Of a stretch of DNA of 64,000 nt, positions 53,461-62,426 are shown piece after piece; position 1 is the stretch's first letter, and each line of letters starts with the position of its first letter. This DNA is from Salipiger abyssi. GTDB taxonomy: Bacteria; Pseudomonadota; Alphaproteobacteria; Rhodobacterales; Rhodobacteraceae. The notes beneath the pieces are model-generated. The model had not been told where the DNA came from and made no database searches. It saw nothing but the letters and a program-made list of their open reading frames with translations. Made by a program: the position numbers and the translations under genes. Location of the stretch: NCBI RefSeq assembly GCF_017311415.1, contig NZ_JAEKIS010000018.1, positions 1 through 64,000 of the forward strand, written 5' to 3'.

Positions 53461-53494
53461 GCCCCAAGATTTTTCGTACGAAAAATCTTGGGGC
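53461..53494. repeat. 34-bp perfect palindrome, copy 1
   Basis: Centred on CGTACG, arms of GCCCCAAGATTTTTCGT and its complement, without a loop. The inner 28 bp are identical to the palindrome at 62384-62417. It lies between the YbjN gene stop and the proC start, and its A/T tracts let it act as a terminator in either direction. Confidence 0.8.
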
Positions 53495-53505
53495 CAGCGT
53501 GTAGG

Positions 53506-54006
53506 TCAGGCCCGGCCGTAGGCCTCGGCGATGGCGATCTGGATCGCTTCGGAGGCGGGTTTGCCCGCCCAGGCGATGAGCTGGAACGCCGGGTAATAGC
53601 GTTCCGACGACAGCACCGCCGCGGAGATCATCGTGTCGATCTGCTCGGGGCTGGCGCTCTGCCCGCCCGCGAGCACCAGCCCGTAGCGGTAGACCATCAG
53701 CTTGTGCTCCGCCCAGTAGCTGAACGAGCCCGCCCAGCATTGATCGTTGGCGGCGTTCAGCCCGGCATAGAGCTCGGGCAGGGTCTGCTCCGGCGGCTCC
53801 ATCTCGAAGGTGCAGATCAGGCGCAGGGTCTCGTCATAGGGCGACCAGGCGAGCGTGATCGAATAGGTGCGCCACTGCCCTTCCACCGCCATGGCGATCT
53901 GATCCTCTGCAACGCGGTCAAAATCCCATTCGTGATGTTCGGCCAGCGTTTCGACGATGTCGATGGGGTGAATCTCGTCGCTCAGAAACTCTTCGGACAG
54001 TGCCAT
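53506..54006 (-). CDS. YbjN-domain protein
   Basis: 166 residues. HPIDIVETLAEHHEWDFDR and AEHKLMVYRYGLVLAGG are typical of YbjN, a sensory-transduction-like chaperone fold. Probable cytoplasmic protein without known activity. ATG 54006 fits the family start. Confidence 0.82.
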   Translation of the reverse strand: MALSEEFLSDEIHPIDIVETLAEHHEWDFDRVAEDQIAMAVEGQWRTYSITLAWSPYDETLRLICTFEMEPPEQTLPELYAGLNAANDQCWAGSFSYWAEHKLMVYRYGLVLAGGQSASPEQIDTMISAAVLSSERYYPAFQLIAWAGKPASEAIQIAIAEAYGRA

Positions 54007-54254
54007 GCGCCACCTCTTTCTGCTCGTAGCGCCGGGGAAATGGCTGCGCCCCAAGCGCTAGCTGACTGCTCTAGGGGCTGGGAGTTGTTCCCCTCCCCTA
54101 GCTACATATCGTGCATGTGGCGGGCAGCTTCTGTAAAGCGAAATATTCGCGAGCCACGCAATAAGTTGTGGATGACTGACTGCCGCGCCCAAGATGGCGG
54201 CTGTGGATATGTGGGCAAGTCGGGGGATAATCCCGGGATGACCCGGCGATCCCG
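54007..54254. other. Intergenic stretch with hairpin, no gene seen
   Basis: CTAGGGG (54071-54077) can pair with CCCCTAG (54095-54101). Two DnaA-box-like sequences occur (TTGTGGATG at 54166, TGTGGATAT at 54202) without a cluster or unwinding element. No coding or RNA gene is supported. Confidence 0.4.
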
Positions 54255-54803
54255 TCAGGACACGAAATCCTGCCCGTAACAGACCGAAAGCACCGCGGGC
54301 GCCGCCAGCTCCGACACCACTTCGAAGCGCTGTTCGAGCAGGCGCTCGCCATCCGCCTCCAGCGCCATGACCCACTCCCCCGGCACCATCTCGTAGGGAA
54401 ACTCGAAGGTGAAAAGGTTGAGGCTGCTGCTACCCTCGGCAATCGGCGCCGTCCAGCTTTCGCGCGTGATGCCTTCGGGCCCCATCGGCGGATGCGTCAC
54501 GATCACATTCATATCCCGCGCGCCGGCCCCGGGGCGCAGGGTGAACTTGATGCCGAAGCTGATCCCCGCCTTTGCCGGCACCACCCGCGTGGTCACGTCC
54601 ATCTCGCGGCTCTGGTCGATGAGGTTGATCTCGCCCATCAACGTATCGGGTGCCGGCCGCGCGCCCTGCGTAGTGACCTGGCAGATCACCCCGTGATCCA
54701 GCAGGACCAGCGGATCATGCGCGTAGGAGGGCGCGGTCTCTGCCGCGACCGGCGCCGGCAGGACCGCAAGAGCGGCGGCGACGAGGGCGAAGAGGCGGGA
54801 CAT
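54255..54803 (-). CDS. Secreted DUF3859-type protein
   Basis: 182 residues. Signal peptide ends in AAAE (ALVAAALAVLPAPVAA). The mature beta-rich part includes MNVIVTHPPMGPEGITRESW and the closing AAPAVLSVCYGQDF, similar to DUF3859 proteins. Periplasmic; function unknown. ATG 54803. Confidence 0.68.
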   Translation of the reverse strand: MSRLFALVAAALAVLPAPVAAETAPSYAHDPLVLLDHGVICQVTTQGARPAPDTLMGEINLIDQSREMDVTTRVVPAKAGISFGIKFTLRPGAGARDMNVIVTHPPMGPEGITRESWTAPIAEGSSSLNLFTFEFPYEMVPGEWVMALEADGERLLEQRFEVVSELAAPAVLSVCYGQDFVS

Positions 54804-54896
54804 CGGCGGCTCCGGCGCGGGACAACTCGCCGCCCGGATAGCGCAGACCTTCCCTTGGGGGAAGAGGCGCACCCGTCAGCGCGCCGCGATGCGCAT

Positions 54897-54924
54897 TAAA
54901 ACGCCCGCCGTCTCCGGCGGGCGT
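54897..54924 (-). terminator. Rho-independent terminator of pckA
   Basis: ACGCCCGCCG (54901-54910), TCTC loop, CGGCGGGCGT (54915-54924), followed on the minus strand by TTTAATG. It is 28 bp after the pckA stop. Confidence 0.85.
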
Positions 54925-54951
54925 CTGGAAGATAGGCGCTGTAAGAGCGGA

Positions 54952-56550
54952 TCAGCCGATGGCTGCGGCTTTCACGTCTTCGTCGATATAGGGCACGTAT
55001 TGCTCGAAATTGTCGGCGAACATCTTCACCAGCTTCGCCGCCTGGGCATCGAACGCCTCCTTGTCCGACCAGGTGCGGCGCGGATCGAGCAGCAGCTCGG
55101 GCACGCCTTCGACCGACACCGGCACCTCGAAACCGAAATTCGGATCCTTGCGGAAATCGACCTTGGCCAGCGAGCCGTTAAGCGCGGCATGCAGCAGCGC
55201 ACGGGTCGCCTTGATCGGCATGCGGTGGCCGGTGCCATAGGCGCCGCCGGTCCAGCCGGTGTTGACCAGCCAGCAGGTCGCCCCGTGCTTGGCGATCTTG
55301 TCACGCAGCAGGTTGCCATAGACCTCGGGGCGCAGCGGCATGAAGGGCGCGCCAAAGCAGGTCGAGAAGGTCGGCTGCGGCTCGGTGATGCCGCGTTCGG
55401 TGCCTGCCACCTTGGAGGTGAAGCCCGACAGGAAGTGATACATCGCCTGCGCCGGGGTCAGCCGCGCGATCGGCGGCAGCACGCCGAAGGCGTCGCAGGT
55501 CAGCATGATGATGTTCTTCGGATGCCCGCCCAGAGCGGTCGACGACGCGTTGGAGATATATTCCAGCGGGTAGGCGCAGCGCATGTTGGCGGTGAGCGAG
55601 TCGTCGTCGAAATCGAGTTCGAACGTCTCGGGATCGAAGACCATGTTCTCGATCACGGTGCCGAATTTCGAGGTCGTGGCGTAGATTTCCGGCTCCGCCT
55701 CGGCGCTGAGGTTGATGGTCTTGGCATAGCAGCCGCCTTCGAAGTTGAAGGTGCCGCGATCCGACCAGCCATGTTCGTCATCGCCGATCAGCACACGCTC
55801 GGGATCGGCCGAGAGCGTGGTCTTGCCGGTGCCCGACAGACCGAAGAACACCGCGGTGTCCACCGGGTTGTTCGGCGCGTGGTTGGCCGAGCAGTGCATC
55901 GCCATGATGCCTTTGAGCGGCAGCAGGTAGTTCAGCAGCGTGAAGACGGATTTCTTGTTCTCGCCGGCATATTCGGTGTTGGCAATCAGGATCGTCTTCT
56001 TGTCGAAGTTCAGCGCGATGACCGTATCCGAGCGGCAGCCGTGCTTTTCCGGGTCGGCCTTGAAGCTCGGGCAGTTGATTACGGTGAAATCGGCGATGAA
56101 ATCGTCCAGCGCGTCGCGCTCGGGGCGGCGCAGCATGTGGCGGATGAAGAGACCGTGCCAGGCCAGCTCGGTCACCATGCGCACCTTGATAGAATAGGCA
56201 GGGTCGGCGCCGCCGGTCAGGTCCTCGACGAAATAGTCGCGGCCCTTCATGTGCTCGATCATATCATCATAGAGACGGTCGAACCCCTCGGGCGACATCT
56301 CACGGTTGTTTTCCCACCAGATCTTGTCGGCAACCGTGTCGGTCTTGACGACGTGCTTGTCCTGGGGCGAGCGACCGGTGAACTTGCCGGTGGAGACGTA
56401 AAAGGCACCGCCCTTGCCCAGCGTGCCTTCGCCGCGTTTCAGGGCGGCCTCGATCAGCGCCGGCTCCATAAGATTGTAATAGACATTGCCCAGCCCTTCG
56501 ATCCCCTGATCTTCCAGCCGGAATTGCGGGTTTACCCGTCCAAATGTCAT
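54952..56550 (-). CDS. pckA: Phosphoenolpyruvate carboxykinase (ATP)
   Basis: 532 residues. The Walker A GLSGTGKT (237-244) and the substrate arginine in FTGRSPQDK, with [11 protein letters not shown]-type block (190-200), are present. It makes phosphoenolpyruvate from oxaloacetate in gluconeogenesis. ATG 56550 (AGGAG upstream) gives the MTFGRVN start; the longer frame is unlikely. The gene is divergent from chvI, the usual alphaproteobacterial arrangement. Confidence 0.95.
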   Translation of the reverse strand: MTFGRVNPQFRLEDQGIEGLGNVYYNLMEPALIEAALKRGEGTLGKGGAFYVSTGKFTGRSPQDKHVVKTDTVADKIWWENNREMSPEGFDRLYDDMIEHMKGRDYFVEDLTGGADPAYSIKVRMVTELAWHGLFIRHMLRRPERDALDDFIADFTVINCPSFKADPEKHGCRSDTVIALNFDKKTILIANTEYAGENKKSVFTLLNYLLPLKGIMAMHCSANHAPNNPVDTAVFFGLSGTGKTTLSADPERVLIGDDEHGWSDRGTFNFEGGCYAKTINLSAEAEPEIYATTSKFGTVIENMVFDPETFELDFDDDSLTANMRCAYPLEYISNASSTALGGHPKNIIMLTCDAFGVLPPIARLTPAQAMYHFLSGFTSKVAGTERGITEPQPTFSTCFGAPFMPLRPEVYGNLLRDKIAKHGATCWLVNTGWTGGAYGTGHRMPIKATRALLHAALNGSLAKVDFRKDPNFGFEVPVSVEGVPELLLDPRRTWSDKEAFDAQAAKLVKMFADNFEQYVPYIDEDVKAAAIG

Positions 56551-56907
56551 CTGCCAAGCTCCTGTAGCCGCGCGGAACGCGGCGGTCGTAAATAAGAACG
56601 AAAAGGAAATTCGTTCACCGGCAGCGCCCGCCACCGGCACCGGTCCCTTTAGCACGAGGCCCGACGTTAGGAACAGGAGGCATCTTGCGAGTTAGCGCAA
56701 CCAAGTTCGGTTTAGCGTTAGCACCCGCGAAACCCCGCCGAACGGCCCGGCACCGACTGAGGCATTTTAGCCATTCGTTACCACATTTCCGCTGCAATCG
56801 GGGCTGGACGCTTGCCTGATTCGCAGTTTGGGATTGTTGTAAAGCCCAAATTCACGCATAGTCGTGGCAAAAAACGGGCAAGAAGAGCAGAATAAGGAAC
56901 CAGTGCC
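56551..56907. promoter_or_regulatory. Divergent pckA/chvI control region
   Basis: No gene is seen in these 357 bp. A TTTGGG (56827-56832) / CCCAAA (56845-56850) inverted repeat with a 12-bp spacer lies about 60 bp before the chvI start and is a candidate regulator site. No -35/-10 pair is assigned with confidence. Confidence 0.4.
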
Positions 56908-57609
56908 ATGTCGAAAATCGCCCTTGTGGACGATGACAGGAACATCCTGACATCGGTATCAATGACTCTGGAGGCAGAGGGCTTTGAGGTCGAAACCTAT
57001 AATGACGGGCAGTCAGCGCTGGACGCGTTCAGCAAGAAGATGCCCGATATGGCCGTCTTCGACATCAAGATGCCGCGCATGGACGGGATGGATCTTCTGC
57101 AACGGGTGCGGCAGAAATCCAAGATGCCGGTGATCTTCCTCACCTCCAAGGATGACGAGATCGACGAGGTGCTCGGGCTGCGCATGGGCGCCGACGACTA
57201 CGTGAAAAAGCCGTTTTCCCAACGGCTTCTGGTGGAGCGCATCCGCGCGCTGCTGCGCCGCCAGGAGGCGGTGGCGGGCGATGTGGTGGGCGACACCGAA
57301 GAAACCAAACTGATGACCCGCGGCTCGCTGGTCATGGATCCGCTGCGCCACGCGGTCAGCTGGAAGGGTCAGGACGTGTCGCTGACGGTGACCGAATTCC
57401 TGCTGCTCCAGGCGCTCGCGCAGCGCCCCGGCTTCGTCAAGTCGCGCGACCAGCTGATGGACGTTGCCTATGACGATCAGGTCTATGTCGACGACCGCAC
57501 CATCGACAGCCATATCAAACGTCTGCGGAAGAAGATGCGCACCGTCGATGCGGATTTTTCCGCCATCGAAACCCTCTATGGGATCGGGTATCGTTACAAC
57601 GAAGAGTAA
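56908..57609 (+). CDS. chvI: Response regulator ChvI
   Basis: 233 residues of the OmpR family. The receiver has DDD (8-10), Asp52 in [11 protein letters not shown], and KKPFSQR; the C-terminal winged helix ends with LIxS...([15 protein letters not shown]). Length and the YGIGYRYN end are ChvI-like. It acts with ChvG in envelope/acid response and controls carbon metabolism in relatives. ATG 56908 follows AAGGAAC. Confidence 0.9.
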   Translation: MSKIALVDDDRNILTSVSMTLEAEGFEVETYNDGQSALDAFSKKMPDMAVFDIKMPRMDGMDLLQRVRQKSKMPVIFLTSKDDEIDEVLGLRMGADDYVKKPFSQRLLVERIRALLRRQEAVAGDVVGDTEETKLMTRGSLVMDPLRHAVSWKGQDVSLTVTEFLLLQALAQRPGFVKSRDQLMDVAYDDQVYVDDRTIDSHIKRLRKKMRTVDADFSAIETLYGIGYRYNEE

Positions 57610-57612
57610 GCG

Positions 57613-59340
57613 ATGGCCCTCGCCGAAAGGATCTCGATGCGCGACGATCAGCCTGGCGAACGGCAGGACGCCGATGTTGTGCTGGGCGACGACTGGGTCG
57701 CCCCCGACAGCACGGTGGAAAAAGAGCTGCGCGACAGCCGCGCGCGGCGCAGCCTGTTTTCGCTCAACCGCTCGCCGCTGACCCGCAAAATCATCACGTT
57801 CAACCTGATTGCGTTGAACGTGCTGGTGGCGGGTATCCTATGGCTGAACTCCTCGCGCGACACGCTGGTGCTGCAACGCGCCAATGCGCTCAACTCCGAG
57901 ATCGAGCTGATCGCAGACGTGTTCGAAGCGCAGCTGCCCGAGGCCCCTCCGGTCGCGCTCGGCAGCGCGCCGGGGTTTGACCTCTCGGCCACGCTCGACG
58001 GGCTCGACCTGCGTGAGGGCGTCGAGCTTCTGGTCTTCGATACCGGCAATTTCCTCGTTGGCGAAACCTCGGGCACTCTGCCCGGGCCAAGCCCGGTGGA
58101 TCCGCGCGGCGAAGATCATCGCACGCTGATTTCCGATTTCCTCGATACCGTGTGGCGTGGCGTCGCAGGCATGTTCTCCTATTTCGAACAGCAGCCCGAG
58201 CTGTCTCTGGAAGACCGGTTGCGCCGGATGATCGAATCCGGCGATCCGGCAGCGACGCGTGTGGAAGCCGGCACCGGCAGCAGTGGCGAAACCCTGTTCA
58301 CAGCGCTCTCGCCGATCCGTCAGGGCAATACGATCGCCGGCACCGTCGCCATGATCACGACTTCGGCCGAGATCGACGCCGCCGTCAGCGCCGAGCGCGA
58401 GCGCGTGTTACAGATGTTCGTGATCGCCACACTGGTCTCCATCGGGCTCAGCCTGGTGCTGGCCTCGACCATCGCCAACCCGATCTCCGATCTGGCCGAC
58501 GCCGCCGAGATAGGCCGCGACCGCAACACGAACAAGAACGGCTCGCGCCGCATCCGTATTCCCGACCTGACCGCACGGCCCGACGAGATCGGCCGCCTCT
58601 CGGGTGCGCTGCGCGGCATGGTCGCGGCGCTTTACGACCGTATCGAGGGCAATGAGCAGTTCGCCGCCGACGTCGCGCACGAGATCAAGAACCCGCTGGC
58701 CAGCCTGCGCTCGGCCATCGGCTCGCTGCGCATCGTCAAGAAGGAAGAGCATCGCGACAAGCTTCTCGATGTGATCGAACACGATGTGCGCCGGCTCGAC
58801 CGGCTGGTGAGCGACATCTCCAACGCCTCGCGGCTGGATTCCGAGCTGGTGAAAGAGGAAGAGCAGGAATTCGACCTGCTGGAGATGCTCGGCAATCTCA
58901 CGCAGTTCCTGGGCGAGGACGCACGCCGCAAGGGGGTGGAATTTATCACTGACCTGCCGGCCAACCCGATCCGCATCAACGGGCTGGAACCGCGGCTGGC
59001 GCAGGTCTTCGTCAATCTCATCACCAATGCGATCAGCTTTTGCGAGGATGGCGACGCGATCCGCGTCTGGGCGCGGCGCCGCGACAATCGCGTGCTTGTT
59101 GTGGTCGAGGATACCGGCCCCGGCATCCCCGAGGAGGCGCTGCAAAAGATCTTCAAGCGGTTCTATTCGCAGCGCCCCGAGACCGACTTCGGCAACAACT
59201 CGGGCCTTGGGCTTGCGATCTCCAAACAGATCGTCGAGGCGCATGGCGGCGTGATCTGGGCCGAGAACATCCGCCCGACCGAGGCCGATGTGACTTCGGA
59301 GCCTCTGGGCGCGCGCTTTGTCGTGGGCCTGCCGATCTGA
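57613..59340 (+). CDS. chvG: Sensor histidine kinase ChvG
   Basis: 575 residues. Two membrane spans (about 58-80 and 268-290) enclose a periplasmic sensing part of about 190 residues. A HAMP linker follows, then the H-box ADVAHEIKNPLASLRSAI with the phospho-His and ATP-binding blocks VFVNLITNAISF, EDTGPGIPEEAL, SGLGLAISKQIVEAHGG. The start is 3 bp after the chvI stop. Partner of ChvI. Confidence 0.93.
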   Translation: MALAERISMRDDQPGERQDADVVLGDDWVAPDSTVEKELRDSRARRSLFSLNRSPLTRKIITFNLIALNVLVAGILWLNSSRDTLVLQRANALNSEIELIADVFEAQLPEAPPVALGSAPGFDLSATLDGLDLREGVELLVFDTGNFLVGETSGTLPGPSPVDPRGEDHRTLISDFLDTVWRGVAGMFSYFEQQPELSLEDRLRRMIESGDPAATRVEAGTGSSGETLFTALSPIRQGNTIAGTVAMITTSAEIDAAVSAERERVLQMFVIATLVSIGLSLVLASTIANPISDLADAAEIGRDRNTNKNGSRRIRIPDLTARPDEIGRLSGALRGMVAALYDRIEGNEQFAADVAHEIKNPLASLRSAIGSLRIVKKEEHRDKLLDVIEHDVRRLDRLVSDISNASRLDSELVKEEEQEFDLLEMLGNLTQFLGEDARRKGVEFITDLPANPIRINGLEPRLAQVFVNLITNAISFCEDGDAIRVWARRRDNRVLVVVEDTGPGIPEEALQKIFKRFYSQRPETDFGNNSGLGLAISKQIVEAHGGVIWAENIRPTEADVTSEPLGARFVVGLPI

Positions 59341-59344
59341 TCCG

Positions 59345-59773
59345 GTGAGGCCCGGCGCGCCCCCTCCCCTGCACGCTACCGCCGTCGCGGTCGCGGGCAA
59401 CGGCCTGCTGATCCGGGGCGCCTCGGGCAGCGGCAAGTCCGGGCTGGCGCTGGAGATGATGGCGCGCGGCGCCGAGCTCGTGGCCGACGACCGGGTGATC
59501 GTCACGGCGCATGAGGGTGCGCTCTGGCTATCGCCCCCGGAGCAGCTGCATGGAATGATCGAGGCGCGCGGTCTCGGCCTACTGGCTGCAAGCGCCAGCG
59601 GCCCCGTCCGGCTGGCGGCGGTGCTCGATCTCGACACCCCCGAGACGGAGCGATTGCCGCAGCGCCGCGAAATCATGCTGCAAGGGCAAAGAATCCCCTT
59701 GCTTCACAAAGCCGCGCATCCCTATTTTCCCGCAGCCCTCGTGCAATATCTAAAGGAGGGCAGGAGGGAATAG
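59345..59773 (+). CDS. hprK: HPr kinase/phosphorylase, short alphaproteobacterial form
   Basis: 142 residues, only the C-terminal catalytic domain. Walker A GASGSGKS (25-32), LVADDRVI and the end HYFPAAL-like HPYFPAAL. It phosphorylates HPr on serine. GTG 59345 is chosen since the family start lies here. In this group it links ChvG/I and the PTS. Confidence 0.87.
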   Translation: MRPGAPPPLHATAVAVAGNGLLIRGASGSGKSGLALEMMARGAELVADDRVIVTAHEGALWLSPPEQLHGMIEARGLGLLAASASGPVRLAAVLDLDTPETERLPQRREIMLQGQRIPLLHKAAHPYFPAALVQYLKEGRRE

Positions 59774-59779
59774 AGCGCA

Positions 59780-60706
59780 ATGCAGGATCAGCCGACAGGA
59801 AGCCAGCGGGTCGTCCTGGTCACCGGGCCCTCGGGCGCGGGCAGATCCACGGCGATCAATGCGCTCGAAGATTTCGGCTATGAGGCGATCGACAATATCC
59901 CGCTAAGCCTGATCCCCCGCCTGCTGCTGGAGGGCGGCGCGCTGGCGCGACCGGTCGCGCTGGGGATCGACATCCGAAACCGCGATTTCTCGATCCAGCG
60001 CCTGCTCGACCTTCACCGCGAACTGGGCGCCGCGCCGGGGCTTGAGGCGCAGCTGCTCTATCTCGATTGTGCCCCCGCGATGCTGGCCCGGCGCTATTCC
60101 GAGACCCGCCGGCGCCACCCGATGGCGCCCGACGAGAGCTATACGCAGGGCATCGCCCGCGAGCTGGAACTGCTGGCAGACGCCCGCGCCGCCGCCGATA
60201 TCCTGATCGACACCAGCGAACTGTCGCCGCACGATCTGCGCGCGCAGATGGAAGGTGCTTTCACCGATCAGACCGGCCAGCGGCTGGCGGTCTCGCTGCA
60301 CAGCTTTTCCTATAAGCGCGGCGTGCCGCAGGGGCTCGACTGGGTGTTCGACTGCCGATTTCTCGACAACCCGCACTGGCAGCCGGAGCTGCGCGCGCTT
60401 ACCGGGCTCGACGCGGCGGTAACGCAGCATATCGCCCGCGACGCGCGCTTTGCGCCCTTTATCGGAAAGCTCACGGATCTGGCGCTTTTCGTGCTGCCCG
60501 CGTGCAAGGAAGAAGGCAAGGCACATCTGTCCTTCGGCTTTGGGTGTACCGGCGGGCAACACCGCTCGGTTGCCGTTGCGGAAATGGTGACGGGTGCCCT
60601 TGCGGACCATGGCTGGCAAGTGTCAACTAGACACCGCGAGCTGGAACGACGCGGCCTTGGAGCCCGGTCCGGGCAAGGCGAAGCGAGCGGAGGAAGGCAG
60701 GGGTGA
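59780..60706 (+). CDS. rapZ: RNase adapter protein RapZ
   Basis: 308 residues. P-loop GPSGAGRS (16-23) has Arg in place of the Walker Lys; FGYEAIDNIPL, FGFGCTGGQHRSV and YSETRRRHP (RapZ hallmark) are present. In enterobacteria it steers GlmZ/GlmY RNAs to RNase E; its RNA targets here are unknown. Stop overlaps the EIIA GTG start. Confidence 0.9.
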   Translation: MQDQPTGSQRVVLVTGPSGAGRSTAINALEDFGYEAIDNIPLSLIPRLLLEGGALARPVALGIDIRNRDFSIQRLLDLHRELGAAPGLEAQLLYLDCAPAMLARRYSETRRRHPMAPDESYTQGIARELELLADARAAADILIDTSELSPHDLRAQMEGAFTDQTGQRLAVSLHSFSYKRGVPQGLDWVFDCRFLDNPHWQPELRALTGLDAAVTQHIARDARFAPFIGKLTDLALFVLPACKEEGKAHLSFGFGCTGGQHRSVAVAEMVTGALADHGWQVSTRHRELERRGLGARSGQGEASGGRQG

Positions 60707-61101
60707 TCGGCATCGTGATCGTGGCCCATGGCGGACTGGCGCGGGAATATCTCGCGGCGGTGGAGCATGTTGTGGGCGCGCAGCCCGGGATCGTAGCCGT
60801 GTCGATCGAGGCGGATCACGACCGTGGCGGCAAACAGGCCGAGATTTGCAATGCCGCCGATACGGTGGATACCGGCGACGGCGTGGTTCTGGTGACGGAT
60901 CTCTATGGCGGCTCGCCGTCGAACCTGTCTCTGCTCGCCTGCCAGCCGGAAAATCGCCGCATCCTCTATGGCATGAATCTGCCGATGCTGATCAAGCTGG
61001 CGAAAAGCCGGCAGCAGCAGGTGCCCGATGCGGTAAAGGGCGCGCTGGAAGCGGGTCGGAAATATATTGACAGCATGAACGTCAAGCCCGATCCCCACTG
61101 A
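60703..61101 (+). CDS. PTS EIIA component, mannose family
   Basis: 132 residues. VIVAHGGLAREYL has His9 as the phosphorylated histidine and TDLYGGSPSNLS is the second hallmark. No EIIB or EIIC is encoded next to it, typical of the regulatory, incomplete PTS in alphaproteobacteria. GTG 60703 overlaps the rapZ stop. Confidence 0.9.
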   Translation: MIGIVIVAHGGLAREYLAAVEHVVGAQPGIVAVSIEADHDRGGKQAEICNAADTVDTGDGVVLVTDLYGGSPSNLSLLACQPENRRILYGMNLPMLIKLAKSRQQQVPDAVKGALEAGRKYIDSMNVKPDPH

Positions 61102-61144
61102 GTGACAAAGACGCCGGTGGCGCCGCAAGGGAAGACAAAACTCC

Positions 61145-61423
61145 ATGACCGAAACCGTGCAACGCGTGCTGAAGATCGTGAACGAAAAGGGCTTGCATGC
61201 CCGTGCCTCCGCCAAGCTGGTCGAGGTGGTCGAGGGGTTCGACGCGCGCGCCGAAGTGTCAAAAGACGGGCTCTGCGCCGGCGGAGACAGCATCATGGGG
61301 CTTTTGATGTTGGCAGCCTCCAAAGGAACCTCTATTCAGGTTGAAACCTCTGGGCCGGACGCGGCTGCGCTCGCCGATGCGCTGGAAGCATTGGTTGCCA
61401 ACCGTTTCGGCGAAGACGACTAG
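61145..61423 (+). CDS. ptsH: Phosphocarrier HPr
   Basis: 92 residues. NEKGLHARASAKLV carries His18, the EI phosphorylation site, and GDSIMGLLML carries Ser49, the HprK site. It passes phosphate to EIIA. EI (ptsP) is not in the window. ATG 61145. Confidence 0.93.
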   Translation: MTETVQRVLKIVNEKGLHARASAKLVEVVEGFDARAEVSKDGLCAGGDSIMGLLMLAASKGTSIQVETSGPDAAALADALEALVANRFGEDD

Positions 61424-61471
61424 GCGCCGGGCTCAGGTCCGGAAGATGGAACAGCGGGACTGAGCAGGCGT

Positions 61472-62353
61472 ATGGTTGAGAGCTATCAGGCCACTGCCGG
61501 ACGGGGCAACGTGACACGGCCACAACCCGCCCCTTATGACAAGCGCAAGCTGAGCTATGCCAACACCTTCACCAATCCGTGGAAGGCAAACACGATCCGC
61601 GCCATGGAATGGGCGACGGGCAAGCTGCCGCTGATCCGCCTCGTGCGCCGCTTCGAGCGCGCCGGCGTGCCCGACGGGCAGGCCTTTTGGCAGCAGGCGC
61701 TGGGGCATATGGGCATCGCGCTTCAGACCCCCGAAGAGCAGATCAGCCGCATCCCCGAGAAAGGCCCGTTGATCGTGGTCGCCAACCACCCGCACGGGCT
61801 TGTCGACGGAATGATCCTGGCCGAGCTGATCGGGCGCGTGCGCACCGACTACAAGATCCTCACCCGCTCTCTGCTGACCGGCGTGAAGGAGATCGAGCAG
61901 TTCATGATTCCGGTGCCCTTCCCGCATGAGGCAAATGCCCGCGAGGAGAGCCTGGAAATGCGCGCCAAGGCGATGGACCACCTGAAGAAGGGCGGCGTGA
62001 TCGCGCTGTTCCCGTCCGGCGTGGTGGCGGCATCGAAAACCCTGCTCGGCCCGGCGGTCGAGGCGGTGTGGAACCCGTTCACCGCCAAAATGATCCAGCG
62101 CTCCGGCGCGACGGTCGTGCCGATCTATTTCCCCGGCCAGAACAGCCGCGCCTATCAGGTTGCCAACAAGCTGTCGCCGACCATCCGGCAGGGCCTGCTG
62201 ATCCATGAGGTCATGCATGCCTGCAATCGCCCGCAAAGACCTGTGGTGGGCGAACCGGTCACCCCGGACGCGGTGAAGGCATGGACCGGAAAGCAGCGCG
62301 AATTCGTCGCCTGGCTGCGCGAGGCCACGCTCAGCCTGCGCCAGGAAACCTGA
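61472..62353 (+). CDS. Lysophospholipid acyltransferase-family protein (PlsC type)
   Basis: 293 residues. The acyltransferase motif I is VANHPHGLVDGMI (HxxxxD with an extra His) and FPSGVVAA is motif III-like. A predicted hydrophobic loop near 100 may associate it with the inner membrane. It may act on lysophosphatidate or ornithine lipid precursors. The frame is open before ATG 61472; a later Met is possible. Confidence 0.75.
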   Translation: MVESYQATAGRGNVTRPQPAPYDKRKLSYANTFTNPWKANTIRAMEWATGKLPLIRLVRRFERAGVPDGQAFWQQALGHMGIALQTPEEQISRIPEKGPLIVVANHPHGLVDGMILAELIGRVRTDYKILTRSLLTGVKEIEQFMIPVPFPHEANAREESLEMRAKAMDHLKKGGVIALFPSGVVAASKTLLGPAVEAVWNPFTAKMIQRSGATVVPIYFPGQNSRAYQVANKLSPTIRQGLLIHEVMHACNRPQRPVVGEPVTPDAVKAWTGKQREFVAWLREATLSLRQET

Positions 62354-62360
62354 CCCGCCA

Positions 62361-62417
62361 CAGAAAATTCTTCGAATTTTCTGGACCCAAGATTTTTCGT
62401 ACGAAAAATCTTGGGTC
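62361..62417. repeat. Tandem perfect palindromes, including 34-bp copy 2
   Basis: CAGAAAATTC/GAATTTTCTG (62361-62370 with 62374-62383, loop TTC) is directly followed by a 34-bp palindrome (62384-62417) whose 28-bp core matches 53461-53494. They fill the gap between two convergent genes, a place for bidirectional termination. Confidence 0.8.
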
Positions 62418-62426
62418 ACGTCGCGA

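Noticed and set aside
54166-54210. Two DnaA-box-like sequences
   Set aside because: Only two imperfect boxes, no AT-rich unwinding region and no dnaA, parAB or gidA nearby.
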